Shown here in pieces: positions 54,012 to 63,281 of a stretch of DNA of 64,000 nucleotides. Every line of letters starts with the position of its first letter. The first letter of the stretch is position 1. The stretch covers positions 248,001-312,000 of the forward strand of contig CAVTVA010000001.1 in the NCBI GenBank assembly GCA_963738185.1. Direction: 5' to 3'. The notes under the pieces were generated by a model that saw only the letters and a program-made list of their open reading frames with translations, was not told where the DNA came from and did not search any database. Both the position numbers and the translations under genes were made by a program. The DNA comes from AP-15 sp963738185. GTDB taxonomy: Bacteria > Pseudomonadota > Alphaproteobacteria > ATCC43930 > CGMCC-115725.

Positions 54012-54792
54012 CACGCGACCCCTTCCAGGAAGTCGAGGACTTGACGAGAAACGGCGGCGGCGTGCTCGACATGCGGCAGGTGCCCGCACCGCTTCGACCA
54101 TGACGAGGCGAGCGTCGGGCAGGCGCTCGCGCCACAATGCCGCATAGGCGGGCGGCATGATCTTGTCGTCGTCGCCCCACAGGATCAGCGCCGGCAATTT
54201 GATCCGGTGCAGCCACTTTTCGAGATCGGGGTTGAACCAGCGCGGCTGCCAGCCGAGCTTGGCCACCGTGAAGCGGTTGCGCAGCATCATGTCCATCTGC
54301 GCCTCGTCGGGCTTGAGCGCCAGGATGCGGTCGGCGAAGGCCTGGTCGTGATAGAGGTTGCGCACCGCCTCTTCCGGCCCCCAGATGAAATTGTCGCCGC
54401 ATGGCACGCCTTTGACCCGGATGCCGGCCGGCGCCAGCTGCACGAGGCTCGGTAAAGCGCGAGCGGTCGCGGACCAGGATTTCGGCGGCGAGCCAGCCGC
54501 CGAGCGAATTGCCGATCAGGTGGACCCGGTCGAGGCCGGCCTCCTCGACCAGGTCGAGATAGAACATCGCCAGATCGGGCATCGAGGCAATCCACGGCGG
54601 ATCGTCGGAGCCGCCAAAGCCAGGGTGCTCGGGCACCAGCACCTCGCAGCGCTCGGCCAGCGCATCGAAAAACGGCAGCCACTGCGGCACGCCGCCGGCG
54701 CCGTGCAGGAACAGCACGGTCGGGCCATGCCCGGCGCGGTGCAGCCTGACCGCGACGCCCCGGACTTTGATCTCGGTCGTTTGCGGCGGCAT
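54011..54792 (-). CDS. alpha/beta hydrolase, frame broken near 54100 and 54455
   Basis: From ATG 54792 it reads MPPQTTEIKVRGVAVRLHRA, with VLFLHGAGGVPQWLPFFDAL (oxyanion hole HG), VPEHPGFGGSDDP, and the nucleophile elbow HLIGNSLGGWLAA (GNSLGG). The frame shifts near 54455 into QLAPAGIRVKGVPCGDNFIW and LPALILWGDDDKIMPPAYAA (catalytic Asp), and again near 54100 (extra G in GCGGTGCGG), giving CGHLPHVEHAAAVSRQVLDF with the catalytic His. The triad Ser-Asp-His is complete across frames. About 260 residues. Confidence 0.83.
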
Positions 54793-54926
54793 ATCGTCCA
54801 CTCCCTCGCCAAAACACCCCGGCAGATGCCTCAGCATAGCCGCTTAAGGCCAAATCTGCACTTCGGGAGGAACCCGCGCGACCAGCGCCGGTTAGCTCGA
54901 ATAGTTCGGCCACGAGGAACCCCGCC

Positions 54927-56082
54927 ATGTCAGCCGCCGGAAAGCCGGAATCGGCACGAGCGCGGGGATTGGCCTCGTCCGTCGCCGCCGCCGACCTCGT
55001 TGCCGCGGCGCGCGCGGCGCGGCTGCGCCATGTCAGCGACGACGGCCCCGGCATTACCCGGCACAAGGCGCGCCACGGGTTCGACTATCGCGACGCCCAG
55101 GGCGAGCTGATCGGCGACATCGCAACCCTGAGCCGCATCAAATCGCTGGCGATCCCGCCGGCCTGGACCGATGTGTGGATCTGCCCCTCGCCCAACGGCC
55201 ATATCCAGGCGACCGGGCGTGACGCCCGCGGGCGCAAGCAATACCGCTATCACCCGCGCTGGCGCGAAACCCGCGACGAGACGAAGTACCACCGGATGCT
55301 GGCGTTCAGCCAGGCGCTGCCGCGGATTCGCGCCCGGGTCGAGGCTGATCTGCGGCGGCACGGCCTGCCGCGCGAGCGCGTGCTCGCCGCGATCGTGCGC
55401 CTCCTCGAGCTGACCTTGTTCCGCGTCGGCAACACAGAGTACTCGCGGGCCAACAAAAGCTTTGGGTTGACCACCCTGCGCGACCGCCATGCGGTGATCG
55501 AGGGCGCCCAGGTTCGTCTCAGCTTTCGCGGCAAGAGCGGGGTGCGCCACGAGGGCCGGATCACCGACCGCCGGCTGGCGCGGATCGTCAAAAACTGCCG
55601 CGACCTGCCCGGTTACGAGCTGTTCCAGTATCTCGACGATGACGGCAACCGGCACGCCGTCGAACTCGGCCGACGTCAACCTCTATCTGCGCGAGATCAG
55701 CGGCGAGGACATCACCGCCAAGGACTTCCGCACCTGGGCCGGGACCCAGCTCGCGGCGATGGCGCTGCAGCAACTATCCGCGCTCGACAGCAGGGCGGCG
55801 GCCAAATCGACGATCGTGCGCGCCGTCGAGCAGGTGGCAAAGCATCTCGGCAACACCGCCGCCGTGTGCCGCAAATGCTACATCCATCCGGCGATCTTCG
55901 ACGGCTATCTCGACGGGACCCTGCTGCACGCCTTGGCCGAACGCAGCCAAGACTATCTGGCCCGGAACGTCGCAGGGATGAGCGCGGAGGAGGCGGCGGT
56001 GACCGCCTTTCTGCGCCTGCGGCTGACCACGCTTGCCGAGGAAGGGTCGAGCCGCGGGCGGCAGCGGGCCAGCGCCGGTTAG
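54927..56082 (+). CDS. DNA topoisomerase IB (poxvirus type), one-base frame break near 55663
   Basis: Relaxes supercoiled DNA through a 3'-phosphotyrosine. N-terminal domain: RHVSDDGPGITRHKARHGFD, IPPAWTDVWICPSPNGHIQA, TGRDARGRKQYRYHPRWRE. Catalytic domain: RVGNTEYSRANKSFGLTTLR, FRGKSGVRHEG. An extra base near 55663 then shifts the frame to LREISGEDITAKDFRTWAGT and KCYIHPAIFDGY, which holds the active-site tyrosine. About 385 residues, the usual bacterial size. Bacterial TopIB is a chromosomal accessory enzyme in many Alphaproteobacteria. Confidence 0.88.
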
Positions 56083-56127
56083 CGGCATTCGCGCCCGTCA
56101 TCCCGCCCCATCACGCGTTGCTGAGCG

Positions 56128-57078
56128 ATGCAGGATCAGTGGATCGCGGCGATGCTGGACGGCGCCTTCGAGCGCGCCTGGGCGATCAGCGACCGAGTGC
56201 TGCGCGAGCGCCGGGGCCAATCCTGCGCCGATCTGCCCCATCATCTGCGCTGGGTCTGGGACGGCACGCCCTTGGCCGGCCGGCGTGTGCTGGTGCGCTG
56301 CTATCACGGGCTCGGCGACACCCTGCAGTTCATCCGCTTTGTCCCGCAACTCGCCGCGATCGCGCGCGCCGTGAGCGTCGAGGCTCAGCCGGTGCTGCTG
56401 CCGTTATTGCGCTCGGCTTGCCCCGCCGCCGAGTTCTGTGCGCTCGACACCGCATTGCCGCCATGGGACGTCGCAATCGAGTCGATGGAATTGCCGCACG
56501 CGCTGCGCATCACCCTGGACGATCTGCCGGGGCGCATCCCGTATCTTGAACTGCCCTCGGATTGCACCAGCCGGCGGCAAGCCAATCGGGAAAAACCGGA
56601 GCGACTGCGGGTCGGGCTCGTCTGGGCGGGCGGAGACTGGCGACGCGAGCGCTCGCTGCCGCCGGCGTTGCTGCTCCCGCTGGCGCTGCTGCCGCTCGAT
56701 CTGATCGGGTTGCAGCAGGGGCCGGCGCGCGAAGACCCGGCGGCCTCCGGCCTGACCGGCGCGCTGCGCGGCATGATCCGGGCGGACGCCATGATCGCCG
56801 AAACCGCCGCGCTGATCGCAGATCTCGATCTCGTTGTCAGCGTCGACACGATGGCGGCGCATCTTGCCGGCGCGTTCGGCCGGCCGGTTTGGACATTGCT
56901 CGACGCCGAGGCCGACTGGCGCTGGATGCGCCGGCGCAGCGACAGCCCGTGGTACCCGACCATGCGGCTGTTCCGCCAGAAGCGGCCGGGTCTTTGGGGG
57001 CCAGTCATCGAGCAGCTGACCGCGGCGCTGGCGCACGCGGCCACGGGGCCGGAACGAGACCGGCTGCCGCCTTGTTGA
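56128..57078 (+). CDS. glycosyltransferase family 9-like protein
   Basis: 316 residues. An N-terminal helical segment of TPR-like character (FERAWAISDRVLRERRG) precedes a GT-B-like fold: RVLVRCYHGLGDTLQFIRFV has the nucleotide-sugar glycine turn, RVGLVWAGGDWRRERSLPPA, and DLVVSVDTMAAHLAGAFGRP is the ADP-heptose-transferase-like acceptor region. Proteins of this type with TPR segments glycosylate surface proteins or polysaccharides. It opens the glycan gene block of this window. Confidence 0.75.
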   Translation: MQDQWIAAMLDGAFERAWAISDRVLRERRGQSCADLPHHLRWVWDGTPLAGRRVLVRCYHGLGDTLQFIRFVPQLAAIARAVSVEAQPVLLPLLRSACPAAEFCALDTALPPWDVAIESMELPHALRITLDDLPGRIPYLELPSDCTSRRQANREKPERLRVGLVWAGGDWRRERSLPPALLLPLALLPLDLIGLQQGPAREDPAASGLTGALRGMIRADAMIAETAALIADLDLVVSVDTMAAHLAGAFGRPVWTLLDAEADWRWMRRRSDSPWYPTMRLFRQKRPGLWGPVIEQLTAALAHAATGPERDRLPPC

Positions 57079-57110
57079 GGGTTGAGACGCTTCCAAGAAT
57101 GGAGTTGGCG

Positions 57111-57464
57111 ATGCCAACACAGAAAACCGCCGAGGCTCAGGTCACCACCGATCACAAGCAAATCCGCAAATGGGTCGAATCTCGCGGCGGCAAGCCCGCC
57201 GCGGTCAAGGCAACTCATCGCGGCGACGATCCGGGCATCATCCGCCTGATTTTTCCGGATGCGCCGAACGCCAATGACGACAGCCTCGACGAAATCTCGT
57301 GGGACGAGTTTTTCGAGAAGTTCGACGAGGCGAACCTCGCGCTGCTGTACCAGGACAAAACGGCGGCCGGCGAAAAAAGCCTGTTCAGCAAGCTGATCGG
57401 CCGCGAAACCGCGCAGGCGCGTCAGCACGGCGAAGCCCACGCCTCGAGACACCATCGCGGATGA
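57111..57464 (+). CDS. conserved small protein of unknown function
   Basis: 117 residues from ATG 57111, with GGAG at 57101. The core TDHKQIRKWVESRGGKPAAV and LDEISWDEFFEKFDEANLAL, LYQDKTAAGEKSLFSKLIGR is a recognisable family of cytosolic small proteins, sometimes annotated in databases without support as glucan-branching proteins. No catalytic motif visible. It separates the GT9-like gene from the epimerases. Confidence 0.75.
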   Translation: MPTQKTAEAQVTTDHKQIRKWVESRGGKPAAVKATHRGDDPGIIRLIFPDAPNANDDSLDEISWDEFFEKFDEANLALLYQDKTAAGEKSLFSKLIGRETAQARQHGEAHASRHHRG

Positions 57465-57568
57465 GCCGATCGCGCAGCATCGGCGGCGTAAAATTCAGCC
57501 AAAACGTTTGAACCTACTGCGGAATCGCCGCGTTGACCGGGGGTGGTCTCAGCAGGTCCAGAGCGAGG

Positions 57569-58696
57569 ATGACAAAAAAGGTCCTGATTACGGGCGGCGG
57601 CGGGTTTATCGGCTCGCACTGCGCGTCGCTGCTGCTCCGCCACGGCTACGAGGTGCGGGCGCTCGACAATCTCGACCCGCAGATCCATGGCGCCGAGCAG
57701 CGCTCTCCGGGCTATCTCGACCGGCGTGTCGAGCTGATGGTCGGCGATGTCCGCTCGCCGCGCATGGTGCGGCGGGCGCTCGCCGATGCCGATGCCGTCA
57801 TTCATCTCGCGGCGCGGGTCGGGGTCGGGCAGAGCATGTATGAGCTCGCCGACTATACCGACGTCAACTCGCGCGGCACCGCGGTTCTGCTCGAGGCGAT
57901 GGTCGAGCGCGCGCGGCGGCGTCCGTTCAGCCGGCTCGTTGTCGCCTCGAGCATGAGCGTTTATGGCGAAGGCCTCTATCAGGCGCCGGACGGCGCCATG
58001 GTAGACGTCGCCAAGCGGCTGCCGCAGCATCTGAAATCCGGCCTGTGGGAGCCGGTGGACGGCGCCGGCAGGCCGCTCGCACCGTTGCCGACCCCCGAAA
58101 CCAAGCCGCTATCGATGGGCTCGGTCTATGCGCTGTCAAAATACGACCAGGAGCGGCTCTGCCTGCTGGTCGGCGGCGCTTACGACATCCCGACCGTGGC
58201 ATTGCGCTTTTTCAACGTTTACGGCCCGCACCAGGCGCTTTCCAATCCCTATACCGGCGTGCTGGCGATTTTCGCGGCGCGGCTACTCAACGATCGTCCG
58301 CCGCTGGTGTTCGAGGATGGCGAGCAGCGCCGCGATTTTGTCTATGTCGGCGATGTGGCTGAGGCGTGCCGACTGGCGCTGTGCCGCGACGCGGCGATCG
58401 GGCAGGTGTTGAACATCGGCAGCGGCCAGGCGGTGACGATCAATCAGATCGCGCGCCTGCTCGCCGGCGCCCTCGGGACGGCGATCGAGCCCGAGCTTAC
58501 CGGCGACTGCCGCATGGGCGACATCCGCCACTGCTTTCCCGACATCACCCGGGCCCGCTCGGTGCTCGGCTATCGGCCGCAGACCACGCTCGATGACGGC
58601 ATCGCCCGGCTGGTGGAGTGGCTCGACGGGCGGGTGGCGGTCGATCGCGTCGGCGAAGCGTTCGCCGCCTTGGCCTCGCGCGGGCTGACGGTATGA
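57569..58696 (+). CDS. NAD-dependent sugar-nucleotide epimerase/dehydratase
   Basis: 375 residues from ATG 57569. ITGGGGFIGSHCASLLLRHG is the NAD-binding motif, VASSMSVYGEGLYQ holds the catalytic Ser, and SMGSVYALSKYDQERLCLLV the YxxxK pair. LRFFNVYGPHQALSNPYTGV is typical of UDP-glucose 4-epimerase/GDP-mannose-type extended SDRs. It contains an insertion (AKRLPQHLKSGLWEPVDGAG) not usual in GalE. It is coupled to the next epimerase by a 4-base overlap. Confidence 0.85.
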   Translation: MTKKVLITGGGGFIGSHCASLLLRHGYEVRALDNLDPQIHGAEQRSPGYLDRRVELMVGDVRSPRMVRRALADADAVIHLAARVGVGQSMYELADYTDVNSRGTAVLLEAMVERARRRPFSRLVVASSMSVYGEGLYQAPDGAMVDVAKRLPQHLKSGLWEPVDGAGRPLAPLPTPETKPLSMGSVYALSKYDQERLCLLVGGAYDIPTVALRFFNVYGPHQALSNPYTGVLAIFAARLLNDRPPLVFEDGEQRRDFVYVGDVAEACRLALCRDAAIGQVLNIGSGQAVTINQIARLLAGALGTAIEPELTGDCRMGDIRHCFPDITRARSVLGYRPQTTLDDGIARLVEWLDGRVAVDRVGEAFAALASRGLTV

Positions 58697-59763
58697 TCGA
58701 CGCGGGCGCCGCGCCCAGCCAAGCGGCGGTGCTGATTACCGGCGGCGCCGGGTTTGTCGGCACCAACCTTGCCGACCGCCTGCTGTCGCAAGGGAGGCGG
58801 GTGCGCATCTACGACAGCCTGGCCCGCCCCGGCACCGAGCGCAATCTCGGCTGGCTGCGCGACCGCCACCGCGACCGGCTGCAGATAGTCGAAGCCGATA
58901 TCCGCGAGCCCGAGCCGCTGCGCCGAGCGCTCGCCGATGTCGGGATGGTGTATCACTTTGCGGCGCAAGTCGCGGTGACGACAAGCCTCGCCGACCCGCG
59001 GACGGATTTCTCGGTAAATGCCATCGGCACGCTCAACCTGTTGGAGGCTGTGCGCGAACGCGGCGGTGCGGTCGGGCTCGTGTTCACCTCGACCAACAAG
59101 GTATACGGCACGCTCGCCGACATTCCGCTGATCCACTCCGCCACCCGTTATTCGCCGCGTGGCGACCTCGCGCATACCGGCATCGACGAGTGCCGCGCGC
59201 TGTCGTTCCACAGCCCTTACGGCTGCTCGAAGGGGGCGGCCGACCAGTACGTGCTTGAATACGCCCGCAGCTATGGCCTGCCCTGCGCCGTTTTTCGCAT
59301 GAGCTGCATTTATGGGCCGCATCAGCACGGCACCGAGGACCAGGGCTGGGTTGCGCATTTCCTGATCCGCGCTGCCGCGGGCCGGCCGATCTCTATCTAT
59401 GGCGACGGCCGGCAGGTGCGCGACCTGCTCTACATCGATGATCTGGCGGCGGCGCTGGTGCGGGCCGAAGAGTGCCTGCCGTCGCTTGCCGGCGAGGCGT
59501 TCAATATCGGCGGCGGCCCCGCCAATACGGTCAGCCTCAACGAGCTGATCGATTGCATCGCCGAGTTGCGCGGCTCGCGGCCGCGGGTCCGCTTTGCCGA
59601 TTGGCGGGTCGGCGACCAGCGCTGGTACGTGTCGGATTTCCGGAAATTCTCACAAGCCACCGGGTGGCGGCCGCGGGTCGCGGTCCGCGACGGGGTCCGG
59701 CGACTGCATGACTGGCTTGCCGCCGATGCCGCCCCGGTCAGAGAGCGGGAAGCGGCGGAATGA
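58693..59763 (+). CDS. NAD-dependent epimerase/dehydratase (CDP-tyvelose/paratose-epimerase-like)
   Basis: 356 residues from ATG 58693. LITGGAGFVGTNLADRLLSQ binds NAD, FTSTNKVYGTLADIPLI contains the catalytic Ser/Thr, and FHSPYGCSKGAADQYVLEYA the YxxxK motif. FRMSCIYGPHQHGTEDQGWV and GGGPANTVSLNELIDCIAEL match the CDP-paratose 2-epimerase branch. It overlaps the radical SAM gene by 4 bases and is part of the same operon. Confidence 0.85.
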   Translation: MIDAGAAPSQAAVLITGGAGFVGTNLADRLLSQGRRVRIYDSLARPGTERNLGWLRDRHRDRLQIVEADIREPEPLRRALADVGMVYHFAAQVAVTTSLADPRTDFSVNAIGTLNLLEAVRERGGAVGLVFTSTNKVYGTLADIPLIHSATRYSPRGDLAHTGIDECRALSFHSPYGCSKGAADQYVLEYARSYGLPCAVFRMSCIYGPHQHGTEDQGWVAHFLIRAAAGRPISIYGDGRQVRDLLYIDDLAAALVRAEECLPSLAGEAFNIGGGPANTVSLNELIDCIAELRGSRPRVRFADWRVGDQRWYVSDFRKFSQATGWRPRVAVRDGVRRLHDWLAADAAPVREREAAE

Positions 59764-61052
59764 GGGTTGCGCTGGTCAACCCGAACTGGGATTTCACCGG
59801 CAGCATCTATTTCGGTTGTCGCGAGCCGCACCTGCCATTGGAATATGGCTATGCGGCGGCGCTGTTGGCGCGGGCCGGGCACGACGCGGCGATCATCGAC
59901 GCGCAGGCGGAGGCGCTCGGCGCCACCGCGCTGCGGGCGCGGGTCGCGGGCTTCGCGCCGGGCATGATCGTCGTAACCACCGCGCCGAGCTACCTGTTCT
60001 GGCGCTGCGCCCCGCCCGAATTGCGCGTGCCGCAAGCCGCCCTGGCGGCGCTCTCCGGAATCCCGGGGCTCAGGGTCGCCGTCGGCCCGCACGGCTCGAC
60101 CACCCCGCGCGCGGCACTGCGCAAGCTCGCCGTCGATGCGGTCGTGCAGGGCGAATGCGAGGAGGCCCTGGTCCGGCTCGCCGACGCGCCGCGCGAGGAG
60201 TGGGGCGGCATCGCCGGGCTGTGCCACCACGTTCGCGGCGAGATCGTCGTCCAAGGCAGCCCGCAGGCTGCGGACATCGCCCGGCTGCCGACGCTGCGCT
60301 GGCCGGCCGAGACATTGCGGCGCCATAGCCATCACCATCACCGCTTCGACGCGGCGCCGTTCGGACCGGGTGCTGAGATGGAGGCGTCGCGCGGCTGCCC
60401 CTATCACTGCACTTTCTGCGCCAAGGAGAATTTCCGCGACCATTATCGCCGCCGGCCGCTGGCGACGATCCTCGACGAGCTCGATGGCCTGATCGCGGCC
60501 GGGGCCGGCTATGTCTATTTCATCGACGAGATATTTCTGCCGTGGCGCGAGCTGCTCGAGGCGGTGGCGGTGCGGGGCATTCAATTCGGGGTCCAGACCC
60601 GGATCGATCTGTGGCGCGAGGACATGCTCGACCTGCTCGGCGCCGCCGGCTGCGTCTCGATCGAGGCCGGGGTCGAAAGCCTGACGCCCGAGGGCCGCGG
60701 CTGGCTCGATAAGGATTGCCGCATGTCGACCGACGAGCTGACCCGGCGCCTGGTTCACGCCAAGCGCTCGGTGCCGTTCGTGCAGGCCAATTTGATCGCC
60801 GGCGACGGCGACGACCCGGCCGCGGTCGAGCGCTGGCGCGCCGGGCTGCGCGGCCAAGGCGTGTGGGCGAACCAGCCGGTGCCGCTGTTTCCCTATCCGG
60901 GCTCGCCGGATTACCGGCGCTTGTGGGGGCTGCCGGACGATTTCGCCTGGGAGCGCGCGCTCGACCATTACCTCGACCATCATGCCGCGTTCAGCGACAT
61001 CCAGGAGGCGCAGCCGCGGCGGCTTGACGATTTGGAAACGGCGGCGCGGTGA
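59760..61052 (+). CDS. B12-binding-type radical SAM enzyme
   Basis: 430 residues from ATG 59760. The N-terminal 150 residues form the cobalamin-binding-like Rossmann domain (MRVALVNPNWDFTGSIYFGC, EYGYAAALLARAGHDAAIID, VGPHGSTTPRAALRKL). The radical SAM core begins at EASRGCPYHCTFCAKENF with the CxxxCxxC cluster ligands; SIEAGVESLTPEGRG is a later conserved block. A run HSHHHHRF precedes the core. This architecture methylates or rearranges unactivated carbons. Embedded among sugar genes, it is likely to modify a glycan or its lipid carrier. Confidence 0.85.
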   Translation: MRVALVNPNWDFTGSIYFGCREPHLPLEYGYAAALLARAGHDAAIIDAQAEALGATALRARVAGFAPGMIVVTTAPSYLFWRCAPPELRVPQAALAALSGIPGLRVAVGPHGSTTPRAALRKLAVDAVVQGECEEALVRLADAPREEWGGIAGLCHHVRGEIVVQGSPQAADIARLPTLRWPAETLRRHSHHHHRFDAAPFGPGAEMEASRGCPYHCTFCAKENFRDHYRRRPLATILDELDGLIAAGAGYVYFIDEIFLPWRELLEAVAVRGIQFGVQTRIDLWREDMLDLLGAAGCVSIEAGVESLTPEGRGWLDKDCRMSTDELTRRLVHAKRSVPFVQANLIAGDGDDPAAVERWRAGLRGQGVWANQPVPLFPYPGSPDYRRLWGLPDDFAWERALDHYLDHHAAFSDIQEAQPRRLDDLETAAR

Positions 61053-62147
61053 CCGGGCCGCTCATGACCGTGCTGATGACCGCCGATGCGGTCGGCGGGG
61101 TGTGGTCCTACGCGCTGGGCCTGTGCGCGGCGCTGCCGGAGATCCGCTTCGTCCTCGCCACCTTGGGGCCGCGACCGGCGACGGCGCAGCGCGCCGCCGT
61201 GGCCCGGCTTGGCAATGTCACTTTCGTCGAGAGCGATTTTCGCCTCGAATGGATGGAGGGCGGCCAGGCCGACGTCGCCGCCAGCTGGCGCTGGCTCGAT
61301 GCGCTCGCCGAGCGGCATGGCGCAGATCTCGTCCATGTCAACGGTTATGCCCAGGTGCCGCGCAACGCCGCCCGCCCGGTGGTCTGCGTCGCCCATTCCG
61401 ATGTGTCGTCCTGGTGGAGGGCGGTGCATGGGCGCGCGGCGCCGGTCGAATGGGGCGAATACCGCCGACAGGTTTGCGCCGGGCTGCGCGCCGCCTCGCG
61501 CGTGGTGGCGCCGACGGGTGCGGTGCTCGACGATCTGCGGCGGGAATACGGGATGCCGCCGTCTGGCGCCGCGATTATTCCGAACGGCATCGATATCGAG
61601 GCTTTCTCACCTTACCCGAAACGGCCGGTGATCATGGCTGCCGGGCGGATTTGGGATGAAGCCAAAAATTTGCGGCTGCTCGGCGAGATAGCACCTGCAT
61701 TGGCTTGGTCGGTCGAGATCGCCGGCGAAACCGCGCATCCGGAGCACGGCGTCGTCCGATTGCGCCACGCGCGTGCGCTCGGCGTGCTCGGCCCGGCGGA
61801 GATGCGCCGCCGCCTTGGGGAGGCTGCGATCTTCGCCGCACCGGCGCGCTACGAGCCGTTCGGCCTCGGCATTCTCGAAGCCGCCGCCGCCGGGTGCGCG
61901 CTGGTGCTCGGCGACATCGCCTCGCTGCGCGAAACCTGGGACGGCGCCGCGATCTTCCTGCCGCCCGACCATGCCGGGCGATGGCGGGCGGCGCTCGCCC
62001 GGCTGATCGGCGATCGCGACGAGCGAGAGCGACTGGCCGCGGCGGCGCGCGCCCGCGCAGAGCGCTTCACGATCGCCGCATACCGCCGCGCGTTACCGCG
62101 CGCTTTATCGCGAGCTGACCGGCTTGGCCGCGCGGCAGGTCGCGTGA
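61049..62147 (+). CDS. glycosyltransferase family 4 protein, one-base frame break near 62096
   Basis: From GTG 61049 (overlapping the radical SAM stop; ATG 61064 is an alternative). GT-B fold: VLMTADAVGGVWSYALGLCA at the N-terminus, IIPNGIDIEAFSPYPKRPVI linking the domains, GRIWDEAKNLRLLGEIAPAL and the donor-binding YEPFGLGILEAAAAGCALVL (EX7E motif). An extra T near 62096 breaks the last 17 codons; the true end AYRRAYRALYRELTGLAARQ, VA and TGA lie at 62145-62147, overlapping the next ATG. Confidence 0.85.
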
Positions 62148-63281
62148 TGGCCAAGATCGTCTTGTTCTGCCATTCGCTGCGCTCCGACTGGAACCACGGC
62201 AACGCGCACTTCCTGCGCGGCGTCGCCGGCGAACTGCGGCGGCGCGGGTTTGCCGTCGAGGCGTTCGAGCCCGCGGACGGCTGGAGCGCGCGCAATCTGG
62301 CAGCCGATCAGGGGCCGAGGGCGCTCGACCGCGTGGCGCGCCGTCTATCCGGACCTGCCGGTGACGGCCTATGAACCGGCGACGTTCGATCTCGACCGGG
62401 CGCTCGACGGCGCCGACCTGGTGCTGGTCCACGAATGGAGCGACCCGGCGCTGATCGCCCGGCTGGCGGCGCGCCGGCGCGAGGCGCGCGCCTTACCTGC
62501 TGCTGTTTCACGACACCCATCACCGCATGGTCAGCGCGCCCGAGGAAATGGCGCGGCTCGACCTCGACGGGTTCGACGGGGTGCTCGCCTTTGGCGAGGC
62601 GCTGAGCCGAGGCCTATCGGCGGCGCGGCTGGGGCCGGCAGGTGTTCACCTGGCATGAGGCGGCCGATCTGCGGCGTGTTCCGCCCGCTGCCCCGAAATT
62701 CAGCGCGAGCGCGACCTGGTGTGGATCGGCAATTGGGGCGACGGCGAGCGCGCCGCCGAGCTCGGCGAATTTCTGGTCGAGCCGGTCGCAGCACTCGGGC
62801 TTTCGGCGCGCGTCCATGGGGTGCGCTATCCGGCCGAGGCGCGCCGGCGCACTGACGGCCGCCGGCATCGACTATGCCGGCTATCTGCCCAATTTCCGCG
62901 CGCCGGAAGCCTTCGCCGCTGCGCGTATGACGGTCCATGTGCCGCGCCGGCCTTATGCGCGGATGCTGCCCGGCATCCCGACGATCCGGATGTTCGAGGC
63001 GCTGGCCTGCGGCATCCCGCTTGCCTCGGCGCCGTGGGACGATTGCGAAAACCTGTTTACCCCCGGCGAGGATTACCTGGTCGCGCGGGACGGCGGCGAG
63101 ATGCGTCGCCACCTCGCAGCGCTGCGCGCCGATCCGGCGCTGCGTGCGCATCTGGCCGAGCGTGGGCGGGCGACGGTCGTGGCGCGCCACAGCTGCGCCC
63201 ATCGCGTCGACGAGCTGCTCGCGCATTTGCCGCACGCTGGGCCGCGATCTGGCCGCACCCGCAATGCCGGCCGCATCATGA
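62147..63281 (+). CDS. CgeB-family glycosyltransferase, multiple single-base frame breaks
   Basis: It starts at ATG 62147 (TGATG overlap): MAKIVLFCHSLRSDWNHGNA, HFLRGVAGELRRRG. Segments in several frames continue the fold: VYPDLPVTAYEPATFDLDRA, VLVHEWSDPALIARLAARR, LLLFHDTHHRMVSAPEEMAR, then DLVWIGNWGDGERAAELGEF, GYLPNFRAPEAFAAARMTVH, and GIPTIRMFEALACGIPLASA. Breaks are near 62325, 62495, 62620, 62685, 62855 and 63230. The end reads GRDLAAPAMPAAS and TGA 63279-63281, overlapping the next ATG. CgeB-like proteins (after the Bacillus spore-crust gene) carry a glycosyltransferase domain. Confidence 0.72.

Noticed and set aside
60325..60350. HSHHHHRF looking like an artificial histidine tag
   Set aside because: It is internal to a conserved radical SAM protein frame and has no vector sequence around it.
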